Assembly (NCBI GenBank): GCA_019750655.1
Contig: JAIEOG010000100.1
Span: 1-7,693 of the forward strand
Length of the DNA: 7,693 nucleotides
Reading direction: 5' to 3'
Source: a bacterium
Lineage (GTDB): Bacteria > Bdellovibrionota > FAC87 > UBA2466
The notes under the pieces were generated by a model. It worked only from the letters and a program-made list of their open reading frames with translations, searched no databases and was not told where the DNA came from. Below, piece by piece: positions 1 through 5,926 of this stretch. Each line of letters starts with the position of its first letter. The first letter of the stretch is position 1. The translations under genes were made by a program, and so were the position numbers.

Positions 1-1874
1 AAATTACGCGGCAAGCAATCGGCGCTGGAGAAATACAAAGCGCGCGCGTTTGCGAAAAAGTACAGACGGCTATGCTCCAGAAACCGATCCACCACACTGA
101 CGACTTGTATGTTCTCGCTCAGGCCCTTCACTCCCGGAATGAGAGAGCAAGCCCCCCGCACAATCAGATCAACCTTCACGCCCGCTTGAGACGCCTGGTA
201 AAGCGCGTCGACAATCTGCGGATCGACCAGGGCGTTCACTTTGAAAACGATGCGCGTTTTTTCACCTGCTTTCGCGGCTTTGGTTTCCCCTTCAATTAGC
301 GAGAGCAGCTTGCGGTGCAAGCCTGTGGGAGCGGAAAGCAAGCACTTGAACCCGCCCGGGACTTTGCCTTCCCAGGCTGCATCCATAAATAGGCGAGCGT
401 CATTGCCGATGCTTTGGTTCGAAGTCAGGATCGCAAGATCCGTGTATTGGCGCGCGGTCGTGGCGTTGTAATTACCCGTCGATAAATGCGTGTAAAGACG
501 GACACCGTCTGGCTCATCCCGGGTTATCAAAGTCGTTTTCGCATGGAGCTTTAAAGCGCCCAAACCATACGCGACTTCCACACCTGCTTTGCGCAGTTCG
601 TCCGCCAAGCGCAAGTTATTGTATTCATCGAAGCGGGCACGCAACTCGATGATCACGCGTACCTTCTTGCCCTTTGAAGCAGCGAGCTTTAACGCGCCGA
701 TCAAAGGCGAGGCATCGTCCATGCGGTAGATCGTCTGCTCGACGATGCGAACATTCGGATCTTCCGCGGCTGCGTGCACGAATTCCACGAACGCATCAAA
801 AGGATCGTAGGGGTGGTGCAAGAGATAGTCTTGCGAACGCAGTTTTTCGAAAATCAGGCTTCGGTCTTTAAAGAAAGCCGGCAAAGGCGAATAAAGCGGT
901 GGGTAAGCGAGCCCCTTCTCGGCCGCGTCGAGCGGCATGTCTTTTACGACGCTCCAAAGAGCTTGGAGTGTAAGGCTTCCCTGCGCTGGCAACACCTGCT
1001 CGGGGCGCAGCTTGAGCACTTCCGCCATGCTGGTAAGCAACTCATCGCTTAGGTTTCCGCGGTATTGCAACCGCATGGGAATGCCCTTCTCTCGTGACAA
1101 AAGCCGAGACATCATGACATCGGGTAGTGATTCCGGATCTTCTTCACCGATATCGACAGAAATATCGGCATCGCGGGTCAAGCGCACCAACCCCAAACGG
1201 CCCTGCAAACCGAAAGTCGGGCCTAGGAAATTCTCTAAGAGATCATCGAGAAAAAAGTAATACCGTTCGCCATCACGGCTCGTGGCCAAGAGCGAGGGCA
1301 AGCCAGGCGGCAAAGTAAACCAAAGGCGATCCGCAAAGAACACAGCCGTCTTGAGATTGGGCAAAGACTGCAATTTCGAAAGCTCAAAGGTCTCTGGCGG
1401 TGCAAGCTTGGGGAGAATCTCTGTTTCAAAGAGCTCCCGGCCAATCGCATGCGCTGTTGGGCTTTCATTCGCATCGGAGACTAAGCAGATATGGTGTGCG
1501 CGCAGTTCGGGAATCAAAAGCTCGAGAACTTCTTGTTGTTTCGCGCCAAACTTGGCGACTGTTTCCAGAATCGAGCGCCATACGCCTTCCAGATGATCGA
1601 GATCACTGCCCCACTTGGACAGGCGCCGCCGCGTGCGTAAGCTTCGGCTCAGCGAAGCCACGCGGATCATAAAAAACTCATCTAAGTTGGAAGCCGAAAT
1701 CGCTAGAAACTTCAGCCGCTCCATCAGCGGGTTATTGCTCGAGGGCCGCGCCTCATCGAGCACGCGTTCATTGAAATGCAACCAGCTGATGTCCCGGTGG
1801 ATGACCGGCAAGCCTGGTTCCGCCAATAGGGAAGGCAAAGTCGGTAATTGCCGGATCTTACGCATGCGGCGCAT
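1..1874 (-). CDS. ppk: Polyphosphate kinase 1 (PPK1), 3' end beyond the window
   Basis: Reversibly polymerises the gamma-phosphate of ATP into inorganic polyphosphate through a phosphohistidine intermediate. The minus strand reads without a stop from ATG at 1874 to the left edge (624 codons). Roughly 65-75 C-terminal residues are missing, judging from the 688-aa E. coli enzyme. The N-terminal domain carries RDISWLHFNERVLDEA and SNLDEFF (N63, matching ATP-binding N45). The catalytic core carries QTIYR (R384), ELRARFDE (R414), KLHAK (H444), STGNYN, Y477, RGACSLIPG (R573) and RFLEHSR (H601). These match E. coli R375, R405, H435, Y468, R564 and H592 with a constant offset of nine residues, so the enzyme should be active. 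An in-frame TGA lies 36 nt upstream of 1874. ATG at 1865 is an alternative start, and neither has a strong Shine-Dalgarno. It lies 82 nt downstream of the glycosyltransferase stop on the same strand. Confidence 0.97.
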   Translation of the reverse strand, partial: MRRMRKIRQLPTLPSLLAEPGLPVIHRDISWLHFNERVLDEARPSSNNPLMERLKFLAISASNLDEFFMIRVASLSRSLRTRRRLSKWGSDLDHLEGVWRSILETVAKFGAKQQEVLELLIPELRAHHICLVSDANESPTAHAIGRELFETEILPKLAPPETFELSKLQSLPNLKTAVFFADRLWFTLPPGLPSLLATSRDGERYYFFLDDLLENFLGPTFGLQGRLGLVRLTRDADISVDIGEEDPESLPDVMMSRLLSREKGIPMRLQYRGNLSDELLTSMAEVLKLRPEQVLPAQGSLTLQALWSVVKDMPLDAAEKGLAYPPLYSPLPAFFKDRSLIFEKLRSQDYLLHHPYDPFDAFVEFVHAAAEDPNVRIVEQTIYRMDDASPLIGALKLAASKGKKVRVIIELRARFDEYNNLRLADELRKAGVEVAYGLGALKLHAKTTLITRDEPDGVRLYTHLSTGNYNATTARQYTDLAILTSNQSIGNDARLFMDAAWEGKVPGGFKCLLSAPTGLHRKLLSLIEGETKAAKAGEKTRIVFKVNALVDPQIVDALYQASQAGVKVDLIVRGACSLIPGVKGLSENIQVVSVVDRFLEHSRLYFFANARALYFSSADCLPRN

Positions 1875-1956
1875 TATGCCAGAAGCCGGCTCTACCCCAA
1901 AGTGGTGTCAAAGCGCACCCGTTCTTCTAGTCATTTTGAAGGGTTAGAAGAGGTAT

Positions 1957-3102
1957 TTAAGGGGTTTCCGCAACCAAGCCCCCCTCGAGGAGCCGAATAC
2001 GGGCCCCCCTCCAGTAGACGCTTTGGCCTAGGGCCGTGTGGATCCATTGGGGCAAAGCGAGGAGCTCACGGGCGAACCAGGCGAGAAAGTGCCTAACGTC
2101 CCACTCCCCTAATAGGCGGTGGTTCACCCAAGCATCGGCCGCGGCCCAAAGGGTGAAATGGGTACCGAAGAAAAGCGGGGCTGAAAAACCGGTAAGCGCC
2201 GAAACAGCGAATGCGCCACACAGGCCCGATGTCCAAACATTGAAGAAGGGCTCAATGAAAAAACCAGGTGGCGATTGCGCGCGGCGGATCCGGCCCCAAC
2301 GCACGTGCCGGCGCCAAAAAGCTGTGAAAGAGCACTCGCCTAAATGCTGATCAATAGGTGCTTGGGTGATATCCACCGTAAGCCCCAAGTGCCGTACCGC
2401 TTGGCCGGCCATGTAGTCTTCAGCAATGTAGCGGGACAAATTCTTCAAGCCCCCAAACCGCCGCATCACGGAACGGCGCAAGAGCATCGCTTTACCCGAC
2501 AAACAGGGGTGAGAAAAAACATTCGCCAGCGCCATCCAGCGAGCCACGGCCGTGTTGAGGTAGGCGGCATCTAACCATGCACCCAAGCCCCGCGCGTTAC
2601 GGCCCGCCACGATCGAACTGACTGCTCCTACTCCCTCCCCCATCAGGCGGTTCATTTGTTCTAGATAATCGGAGGGAACGCGTGTGTTGCTATCGCTAAT
2701 TAGCAGCAGATCGTGCCGTGCGGCTGCGTACGCGGGCAGCATGTTTTGCACTTTGGGGTTGAGCTTTTCTGGCGCCAGCCCCTGAAGCAGCTTCGCAGAT
2801 ACTAGAGGGAACTGCCGGATCAAGTTTTCGACGATAGGAACAGCGGGATCGTCCCAATCGGCGACACAGAAGAGAAGTTCGTAGTCTGGGTGCGTTTGTA
2901 GAAAGAAAGAGCGGAGGTTTTCTTCAAGGCCTTCGTCGGCCCCTTTGAGAGGCTTCAAAACAGAAAGGGACGAGAGAGCGGCGGGCTCCCGACCCAGAGC
3001 CCGCCGCTTACCCGACCGCTTGAGAGTACACCAGGTCCCTAGACACAAACTGACGGTGCCTAGAGCCCAGACCAAAAGGCTCGGCAGAGCGAGGAGAAGC
3101 AT
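1957..3102 (-). CDS. GT21-type membrane glycosyltransferase (ceramide glucosyltransferase / HpnI-like)
   Basis: Predicted inner-membrane enzyme moving a sugar from a nucleotide donor onto a lipid, with its catalytic domain in the cytoplasm. The 381-aa protein opens with a hydrophobic anchor (residues 2-27), followed by a GT-A fold: LSVLKPLKG (46-54), CVADWDDPA (79-87, first acidic motif), ISDSNTRV (135-142, DxD-like), AEDYMAG (227-233, catalytic-base region) and RHVRW (265-269), the (Q/R)xxRW motif. C-terminal hydrophobic segments follow, then VYWRGARIR near the end. This motif order is that of eukaryotic ceramide glucosyltransferase and bacterial HpnI, which acts on hopanoids; sequence alone does not reveal the acceptor. 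The start at 3102 is supported by GAGG ten nucleotides upstream (3113-3116) and by the N-terminal anchor. The start lies inside the PHP gene, so the two are probably co-translated. No other hopanoid or sphingolipid gene is visible. Confidence 0.9.
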   Translation of the reverse strand: MLLLALPSLLVWALGTVSLCLGTWCTLKRSGKRRALGREPAALSSLSVLKPLKGADEGLEENLRSFFLQTHPDYELLFCVADWDDPAVPIVENLIRQFPLVSAKLLQGLAPEKLNPKVQNMLPAYAAARHDLLLISDSNTRVPSDYLEQMNRLMGEGVGAVSSIVAGRNARGLGAWLDAAYLNTAVARWMALANVFSHPCLSGKAMLLRRSVMRRFGGLKNLSRYIAEDYMAGQAVRHLGLTVDITQAPIDQHLGECSFTAFWRRHVRWGRIRRAQSPPGFFIEPFFNVWTSGLCGAFAVSALTGFSAPLFFGTHFTLWAAADAWVNHRLLGEWDVRHFLAWFARELLALPQWIHTALGQSVYWRGARIRLLEGGLVAETP

Positions 3103-3814
3103 ATTCGAGTTCCCTCAGTAACGCTGTTTGTGCGTTGAAAAAGCGGAAGTCCATCTGCTGCTTGCGGATGGCCTCGAGAATCGCTTCAGGGTGCCGTTCA
3201 CATGAAAGCTCATTTTTCCAAGCGGTAAGGTGCCGCGGGAGATGCAAATCGCTGTTGGCGATTTTAGGAAGCTTCGTTTTGGCGACTTCGTCGAAAATAA
3301 ATGGGCCGCTAGCCACTTCCCAGGCGTCAAACTCGTTTTGCAATTCGAAGCGGTTGTCCCAAAGATAGTAGGTTTGCTTTTCTATCTTGCGCGTCCAAAC
3401 TGGGTGAGCCGCGATAGAGATTCCCCCCTGCGCGCGGATGCTGCGGACTAAATCGATCACTTCCCCATCTGCCTCGAGGTATTGCGTGGTACCGATGGCC
3501 ACGATGTGCGCGGAGCGATGGTTTGAAAGCATGTTCTTGGTCAGTTCATAGCCAGGGAGCACCACCATGCGGTATTTTTCCCAGGCGCGCTCCGCCTCGG
3601 AAGCTATGATTTCCAAATACAGAGGGTAAGTCGCAGGGGTGAGTGAACAACCCAAGTAAGCCGAGGTAATGCCAATTACGCCCTGAGATTCACAGAGGTG
3701 ATCTGTGATGGCGATAGCGCCAAATCCATGACGGCCGTAGAGATCGACGACTTCGGGAATGGAAAGTTTTCCATCGCTAAAGTTCGAATGAACATGGAAG
3801 TCAGCGAGGAACAT
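3008..3814 (-). CDS. PHP-domain metal-dependent phosphoesterase
   Basis: A 268-aa soluble protein of the PHP superfamily (COG0613/TrpH-like), which hydrolyses phosphoester bonds with a cluster of metal ions. The ligand set appears complete: DFHVHSNFSDG (H7, H9, D14), ITDH (D38, H39), LPGYE (E90), AHIVAIG (H103), AAHP (H137) and NSDLH (D189, H191). There is no signal peptide or membrane segment, so it is probably cytoplasmic. Family members include 3',5'-nucleoside bisphosphate phosphatases/RNase AM, but the substrate here cannot be read from sequence. The PHP fold seems to end near residue 236. The remaining roughly 30 residues lie over the start of the glycosyltransferase gene and look like a non-conserved tail. 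The ATG at 3814 has no clear Shine-Dalgarno; it was chosen because the first metal-binding motif begins at residue 5. Likely first gene of the minus-strand group, divergent from lemA. Confidence 0.9.
   Translation of the reverse strand: MFLADFHVHSNFSDGKLSIPEVVDLYGRHGFGAIAITDHLCESQGVIGITSAYLGCSLTPATYPLYLEIIASEAERAWEKYRMVVLPGYELTKNMLSNHRSAHIVAIGTTQYLEADGEVIDLVRSIRAQGGISIAAHPVWTRKIEKQTYYLWDNRFELQNEFDAWEVASGPFIFDEVAKTKLPKIANSDLHLPRHLTAWKNELSCERHPEAILEAIRKQQMDFRFFNAQTALLRELEYASPRSAEPFGLGSRHRQFVSRDLVYSQAVG
3113..3116 (-). promoter_or_regulatory. Ribosome binding site of the glycosyltransferase gene
   Basis: On the minus strand the sequence TGAGGGA (3117-3111) contains GAGG, ten nucleotides before the ATG at 3102. 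It lies inside the PHP coding sequence. This favours 3102 as the true start rather than an internal TTG, and so supports a real 95-nt gene overlap. Confidence 0.5.
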
Positions 3815-3857
3815 ACTTTATTATCGGTAGTCCGTATTGGGATTGTATTAGGGGCCC

Positions 3858-3885
3858 TTCAGAATCCGATTAGCTCGTCTATAAA
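3858..3885 (+). promoter_or_regulatory. Candidate sigma70-type promoter for the lemA operon
   Basis: TTCAGA (3858-3863, a 4/6 match to TTGACA) and TATAAA (3880-3885, a 5/6 match to TATAAT) are separated by 16 nt. They lie in the 112-bp divergent intergenic region and would give a leader of about 35 nt before the lemA ATG at 3927. This is a weak consensus match read by eye. The intergenic region must hold at least one promoter for each direction, but no convincing minus-strand partner was found. Confidence 0.35.
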
Positions 3886-3926
3886 CGGACCTTCCCAAAC
3901 CCGGCAGTTGCGGTAGACTGGGGCGC

Positions 3927-4514
3927 ATGAAAAACACGAAGTGCTTGTCTGTGAGTTTCTTTCTGGCCGTGCTCGCTCTGAGCGGTTGCGGCTACAATAG
4001 CCTCCAAGGCCTCGACGAAGACGTGAAAGCCACTTGGTCGGAAGTCGAAAACCAGTACCAGCGCCGGCTGGATCTTGTGCCGAATCTCGTCGCTTCGGTG
4101 AAGGGCTATGCAAAACACGAAAAGGAGACGCTCGAAGCGGTCATCCAAGCCCGCGCTAGCGCTACGCAGACGAAGGTCAACGCATCCGATTTGAGCAACC
4201 CCGAAGCTTTGCAGAAGTACCAACGCGCCCAAGATGGATTGAGTAGCGCCCTCTCTCGCTTGCTGATCGTGGCGGAGCAATACCCGCAGTTGAAAGCCAA
4301 TGAGAATTTCCGCGACCTAAATGCCCAATTGGAAGGCACAGAGAACCGCATCACCGTCGCTCGCAAGCGGTATATCGAACAAGTCGCCGAGTACAACAAA
4401 GCGGTGCGCTACTTCCCGACAAATATCACGGCGAAGTTCCTGCTGAAGCTCGAACCCCGGGCGACTTTCACAGCCGCCCCAGGGGCCGAAACAGCGCCTA
4501 AGGTTGAATTTTGA
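3927..4514 (+). CDS. lemA: LemA family lipoprotein
   Basis: A 195-aa LemA protein (COG1704). The family is a helical envelope protein of unclear biochemical role, often encoded next to TPM/YgcG proteins. The N-terminus has a basic start (MKNTK), a hydrophobic stretch and a lipobox LSGC (18-21), predicting lipidation at C21 and membrane anchoring. G22 follows the cysteine rather than Asp, so by enteric rules it would go to the outer membrane (inference). Family hallmarks follow: GCGYN, WSEVENQYQRRLDLVPNLV (37-55), a long helical region, YPQLKANENFRDL and QLEGTENRITVARKRY (119-149), then a short tail ending PKVEF as in many homologues. Length and motif spacing are normal. GGGG just upstream of ATG 3927 is only a weak ribosome binding site. 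First gene of a plus-strand operon; its TGA stop overlaps the start of the next gene. Confidence 0.96.
   Translation: MKNTKCLSVSFFLAVLALSGCGYNSLQGLDEDVKATWSEVENQYQRRLDLVPNLVASVKGYAKHEKETLEAVIQARASATQTKVNASDLSNPEALQKYQRAQDGLSSALSRLLIVAEQYPQLKANENFRDLNAQLEGTENRITVARKRYIEQVAEYNKAVRYFPTNITAKFLLKLEPRATFTAAPGAETAPKVEF
4500..4514 (+). promoter_or_regulatory. Coupled stop/start: AAGG ribosome binding site, TTG start overlapping the lemA TGA
   Basis: AAGG (4500-4503) sits seven nucleotides before TTG 4511-4513, whose last two bases form the first two of the lemA stop TGA (4512-4514). The TPM frame is -1 relative to lemA. A poor start codon that depends on the upstream ribosome would tie TPM output to lemA translation. 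This decides the start of the TPM gene. Confidence 0.6.
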
Positions 4515-5248
4515 TCGCTGCCTTACTCCTTCTGGGGTTGGCGAACCCGTCATGGGCTTCGCCACCCGATCGCCCGGCTAGCGAGGTCACGGACCAGGCG
4601 GGGATTCTGTCCAGCACAGAACACCGCTCTGTCGAAAGCCTTGTCCAGGCACTCAATGCCAGCGGCAAAGTGCAAATGGCGATCTTGATCGCGAGCAGCC
4701 TAGACGGCCAAGACATCGAGTCCTACGCACTCGCCGTCTCCGAGAAATGGAAGCTGGGCGTCAAAGGAAAAGACGACGGCTTACTCTTGGTCATCGCTCC
4801 CAATGAGCGCCGCATGCGCTTTGAAGTCGGCTACGGCCTGGAGGGTGATTTAAGCGATATCGTTACGAAGCGTATCTTGAGCGATACACTCGCCCCCTAC
4901 TTCCGCGAAGGGCGTTTTCGCGACGGCATCGCAGCAGCCATTGCTGCCGCCGGAGAGCGCCTGGGAAAATCGGTCGATAGCGGTGTCGAAACTCCGCCGC
5001 GTCGTGAAACGCGCGACTCAGGCAGTCCCCTTATCGTATTTATCTTTTTCGGCATCGCTTTCTTTATGCTGCTAGCACTTTCCGCTTTCGGCCGGCGGCA
5101 CGGCCATTCCTGGCAGAGCCGAGGCCGCAATGATTACTGGGGTGGCGGCGGCGGTTTTGGTGGGGGAAGCTGGGGCGGCGGCGGTGGAGGCGGCTTTAGT
5201 GGGGGCGGAGGCAGTTTTGGCGGCGGTGGATCGTCGTCGAGTTGGTGA
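4511..5248 (+). CDS. TPM-domain (YgcG-type) exported membrane protein with glycine-rich tail
   Basis: A 245-aa protein with a TPM domain (PF04536, COG1512), a family linked to photosystem II repair in plants (Psb32) and otherwise of unknown role in bacteria. The N-terminus (residues 1-16, ending PSWA) reads as a signal peptide but has no positive charge. The TPM domain spans about 22-152, with VTDQAGIL (26-33), W80xxG83, DDGLLLVIAP (88-97) and FEVGYGLEG (104-112). A membrane helix follows at 173-193, then a basic patch (GRRHGH), a glycine-rich tail (211-240) and SSSSW. This layout places the domain outside the cytoplasmic membrane and the tail inside. Translation is assigned to TTG at 4511: an in-frame TGA at 4505 leaves only ATT 4508 or TTG 4511 if the hydrophobic leader is kept, and AAGG lies at 4500-4503. 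The TTG overlaps the lemA stop (TTGA), indicating translational coupling. Confidence 0.92.
   Translation: MIAALLLLGLANPSWASPPDRPASEVTDQAGILSSTEHRSVESLVQALNASGKVQMAILIASSLDGQDIESYALAVSEKWKLGVKGKDDGLLLVIAPNERRMRFEVGYGLEGDLSDIVTKRILSDTLAPYFREGRFRDGIAAAIAAAGERLGKSVDSGVETPPRRETRDSGSPLIVFIFFGIAFFMLLALSAFGRRHGHSWQSRGRNDYWGGGGGFGGGSWGGGGGGGFSGGGGSFGGGGSSSSW
5141..5230 (+). repeat. Glycine-rich low-complexity tract in the TPM gene
   Basis: Thirty codons (residues 211-240) made almost only of Gly with interspersed Phe, Ser and Trp, arranged as Gly runs broken by F, SW, FS and SF. They are encoded by GGC/GGT-rich DNA. Such C-terminal glycine-rich tails, often ending in Ser, are common in YgcG-type TPM proteins. 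The run of near-identical codons is prone to length change by slippage. Confidence 0.85.
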
Positions 5249-5251
5249 GCC

Positions 5252-5878
5252 ATGATTTTTACGCCAGAAGAAACAAAGCGCATTGAGGCGCGGATCGCAG
5301 AAGTCGAAAGAGGGACTTCGGGTGAAATCGTTGTCTGTGCGGTCCCCGCAAGCGGATCCTATGCGTGGACTTATTGGGTCTGGGCCGCACTAGGCCTGGC
5401 TCTTGGCACTATCGGCGCAGGAACCTGGGAATTTACGCAATGGAATGTCTCGATCTGGGGCGTTCTGGAATGGCAGGGCGGGGGCTTGCTCGCGGGCGTA
5501 CTCGTTTCGCTCTTTGGCCCTGCGCGCCGAGTTCTGGTTTCGCAAAGCCACCGCGCCCGCAAAGTGCACCGTTCCGCCCTTGCCTCCTTCCTGACTCAGG
5601 GAATGACCGAAACCGACCAGCGCACGGGCGTTTTGGTTTACCTCTCGGAGTGGGAACACCGAGTGGAAGTCGTCGCCGATCAGGGAATCCATTCAAAAGT
5701 CGAATCCGGTTTTTGGGATGAGCAGGTCCGGCTTATCACCCAAGGTATCCGCGAAGGCAAAGCCGCCGAAGCACTGGAAAAGGCCATTGCCCAAATGGGA
5801 ACACAGCTCACGCGCCTCTTCCCCGCTAAAGACCAGAAGAACGAATTACCCAACACGATCCGAACCGACCTCGACTAG
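5252..5878 (+). CDS. Membrane TPM-domain protein of the COG3762 type
   Basis: A 208-aa second TPM-family protein, shorter and split by a membrane insertion. It starts with FTPEETKRIEARIAEVERGTSGEIVV (3-28), then ASGSY and two hydrophobic segments (about 39-57 and 68-88). The second half of the domain follows: SALASFLTQGMTETDQRTGVLVYLS (108-132), EHRVEVVADQGIH (135-147), FWDEQV (154-159) and a C-terminal FPAKDQKNELPNTI block, which matches the FP...NELPD ending of the family. There is no signal peptide. The insertion between strands is normal for COG3762 proteins, which are usually encoded right after lemA and a YgcG-type gene, as here. Biochemical function is unknown; a shared envelope-maintenance role with its neighbours is inferred from gene order only. 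ATG 5252 lies three nucleotides after the upstream TGA, with a weak GGTGAG nearby, so co-translation is likely. Confidence 0.92.
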   Translation: MIFTPEETKRIEARIAEVERGTSGEIVVCAVPASGSYAWTYWVWAALGLALGTIGAGTWEFTQWNVSIWGVLEWQGGGLLAGVLVSLFGPARRVLVSQSHRARKVHRSALASFLTQGMTETDQRTGVLVYLSEWEHRVEVVADQGIHSKVESGFWDEQVRLITQGIREGKAAEALEKAIAQMGTQLTRLFPAKDQKNELPNTIRTDLD

Positions 5879-5879
5879 A

Positions 5880-5898
5880 GGCAGGGGTGGTTCCTGCC
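5880..5898 (+). terminator. Short hairpin just after the lemA-TPM-TPM trio
   Basis: A perfect 6-bp GC-rich stem (GGCAGG 5880-5885 with CCTGCC 5893-5898, 7-nt loop) begins two bases after the stop of the second TPM gene. No T-run follows, so it is not a standard intrinsic terminator. It could be an attenuating or RNA-stabilising hairpin, or chance. It lies in the 48-nt gap before the 419-aa gene. Confidence 0.3.
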
Positions 5899-5926
5899 CA
5901 CGCTCCTATGCTAGAGATGCCGGCCT

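Noticed and set aside
1235..1474. Minus-strand 79-codon frame within ppk
   Set aside because: It is out of frame with the continuous PPK1 translation over the same bases, is Arg/Ser/Leu-rich and has no family character.
72..1672. Several plus-strand open frames of 60-110 codons across 72-1672
   Set aside because: They are antisense shadows of ppk, whose minus-strand frame encodes all PPK1 motifs at E. coli spacing. Their translations have no recognisable family and no good ribosome sites.
1906..1911. Perfect TTGACA (-35) on the minus strand upstream of ppk
   Set aside because: No acceptable -10 hexamer lies 15-19 nt downstream; the spacing falls on a GC-rich sequence. Not called as a promoter, although ppk may still have its own promoter in this 82-nt gap.
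3842..3847. TACAAT on the minus strand as -10 for the PHP gene
   Set aside because: No -35-like hexamer lies at 16-18 nt upstream; the match alone is too weak to call.
3879..4280. Minus-strand 133-codon frame opposite lemA
   Set aside because: lemA on the plus strand has a lipobox and full family motifs. The antisense frame has no similarity I can recognise and would run through the divergent promoter region.
5141..5230. GGC/GGT-rich tract as a possible tandem repeat element or CRISPR-like array
   Set aside because: It is in frame and encodes the glycine-rich tail typical of YgcG-type TPM proteins; there are no spacers or constant repeat units.
5390..5696. Antisense frames opposite the second TPM gene
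   Set aside because: The plus strand carries a complete COG3762-type protein including its NELP ending; the antisense frames are compositional shadows.
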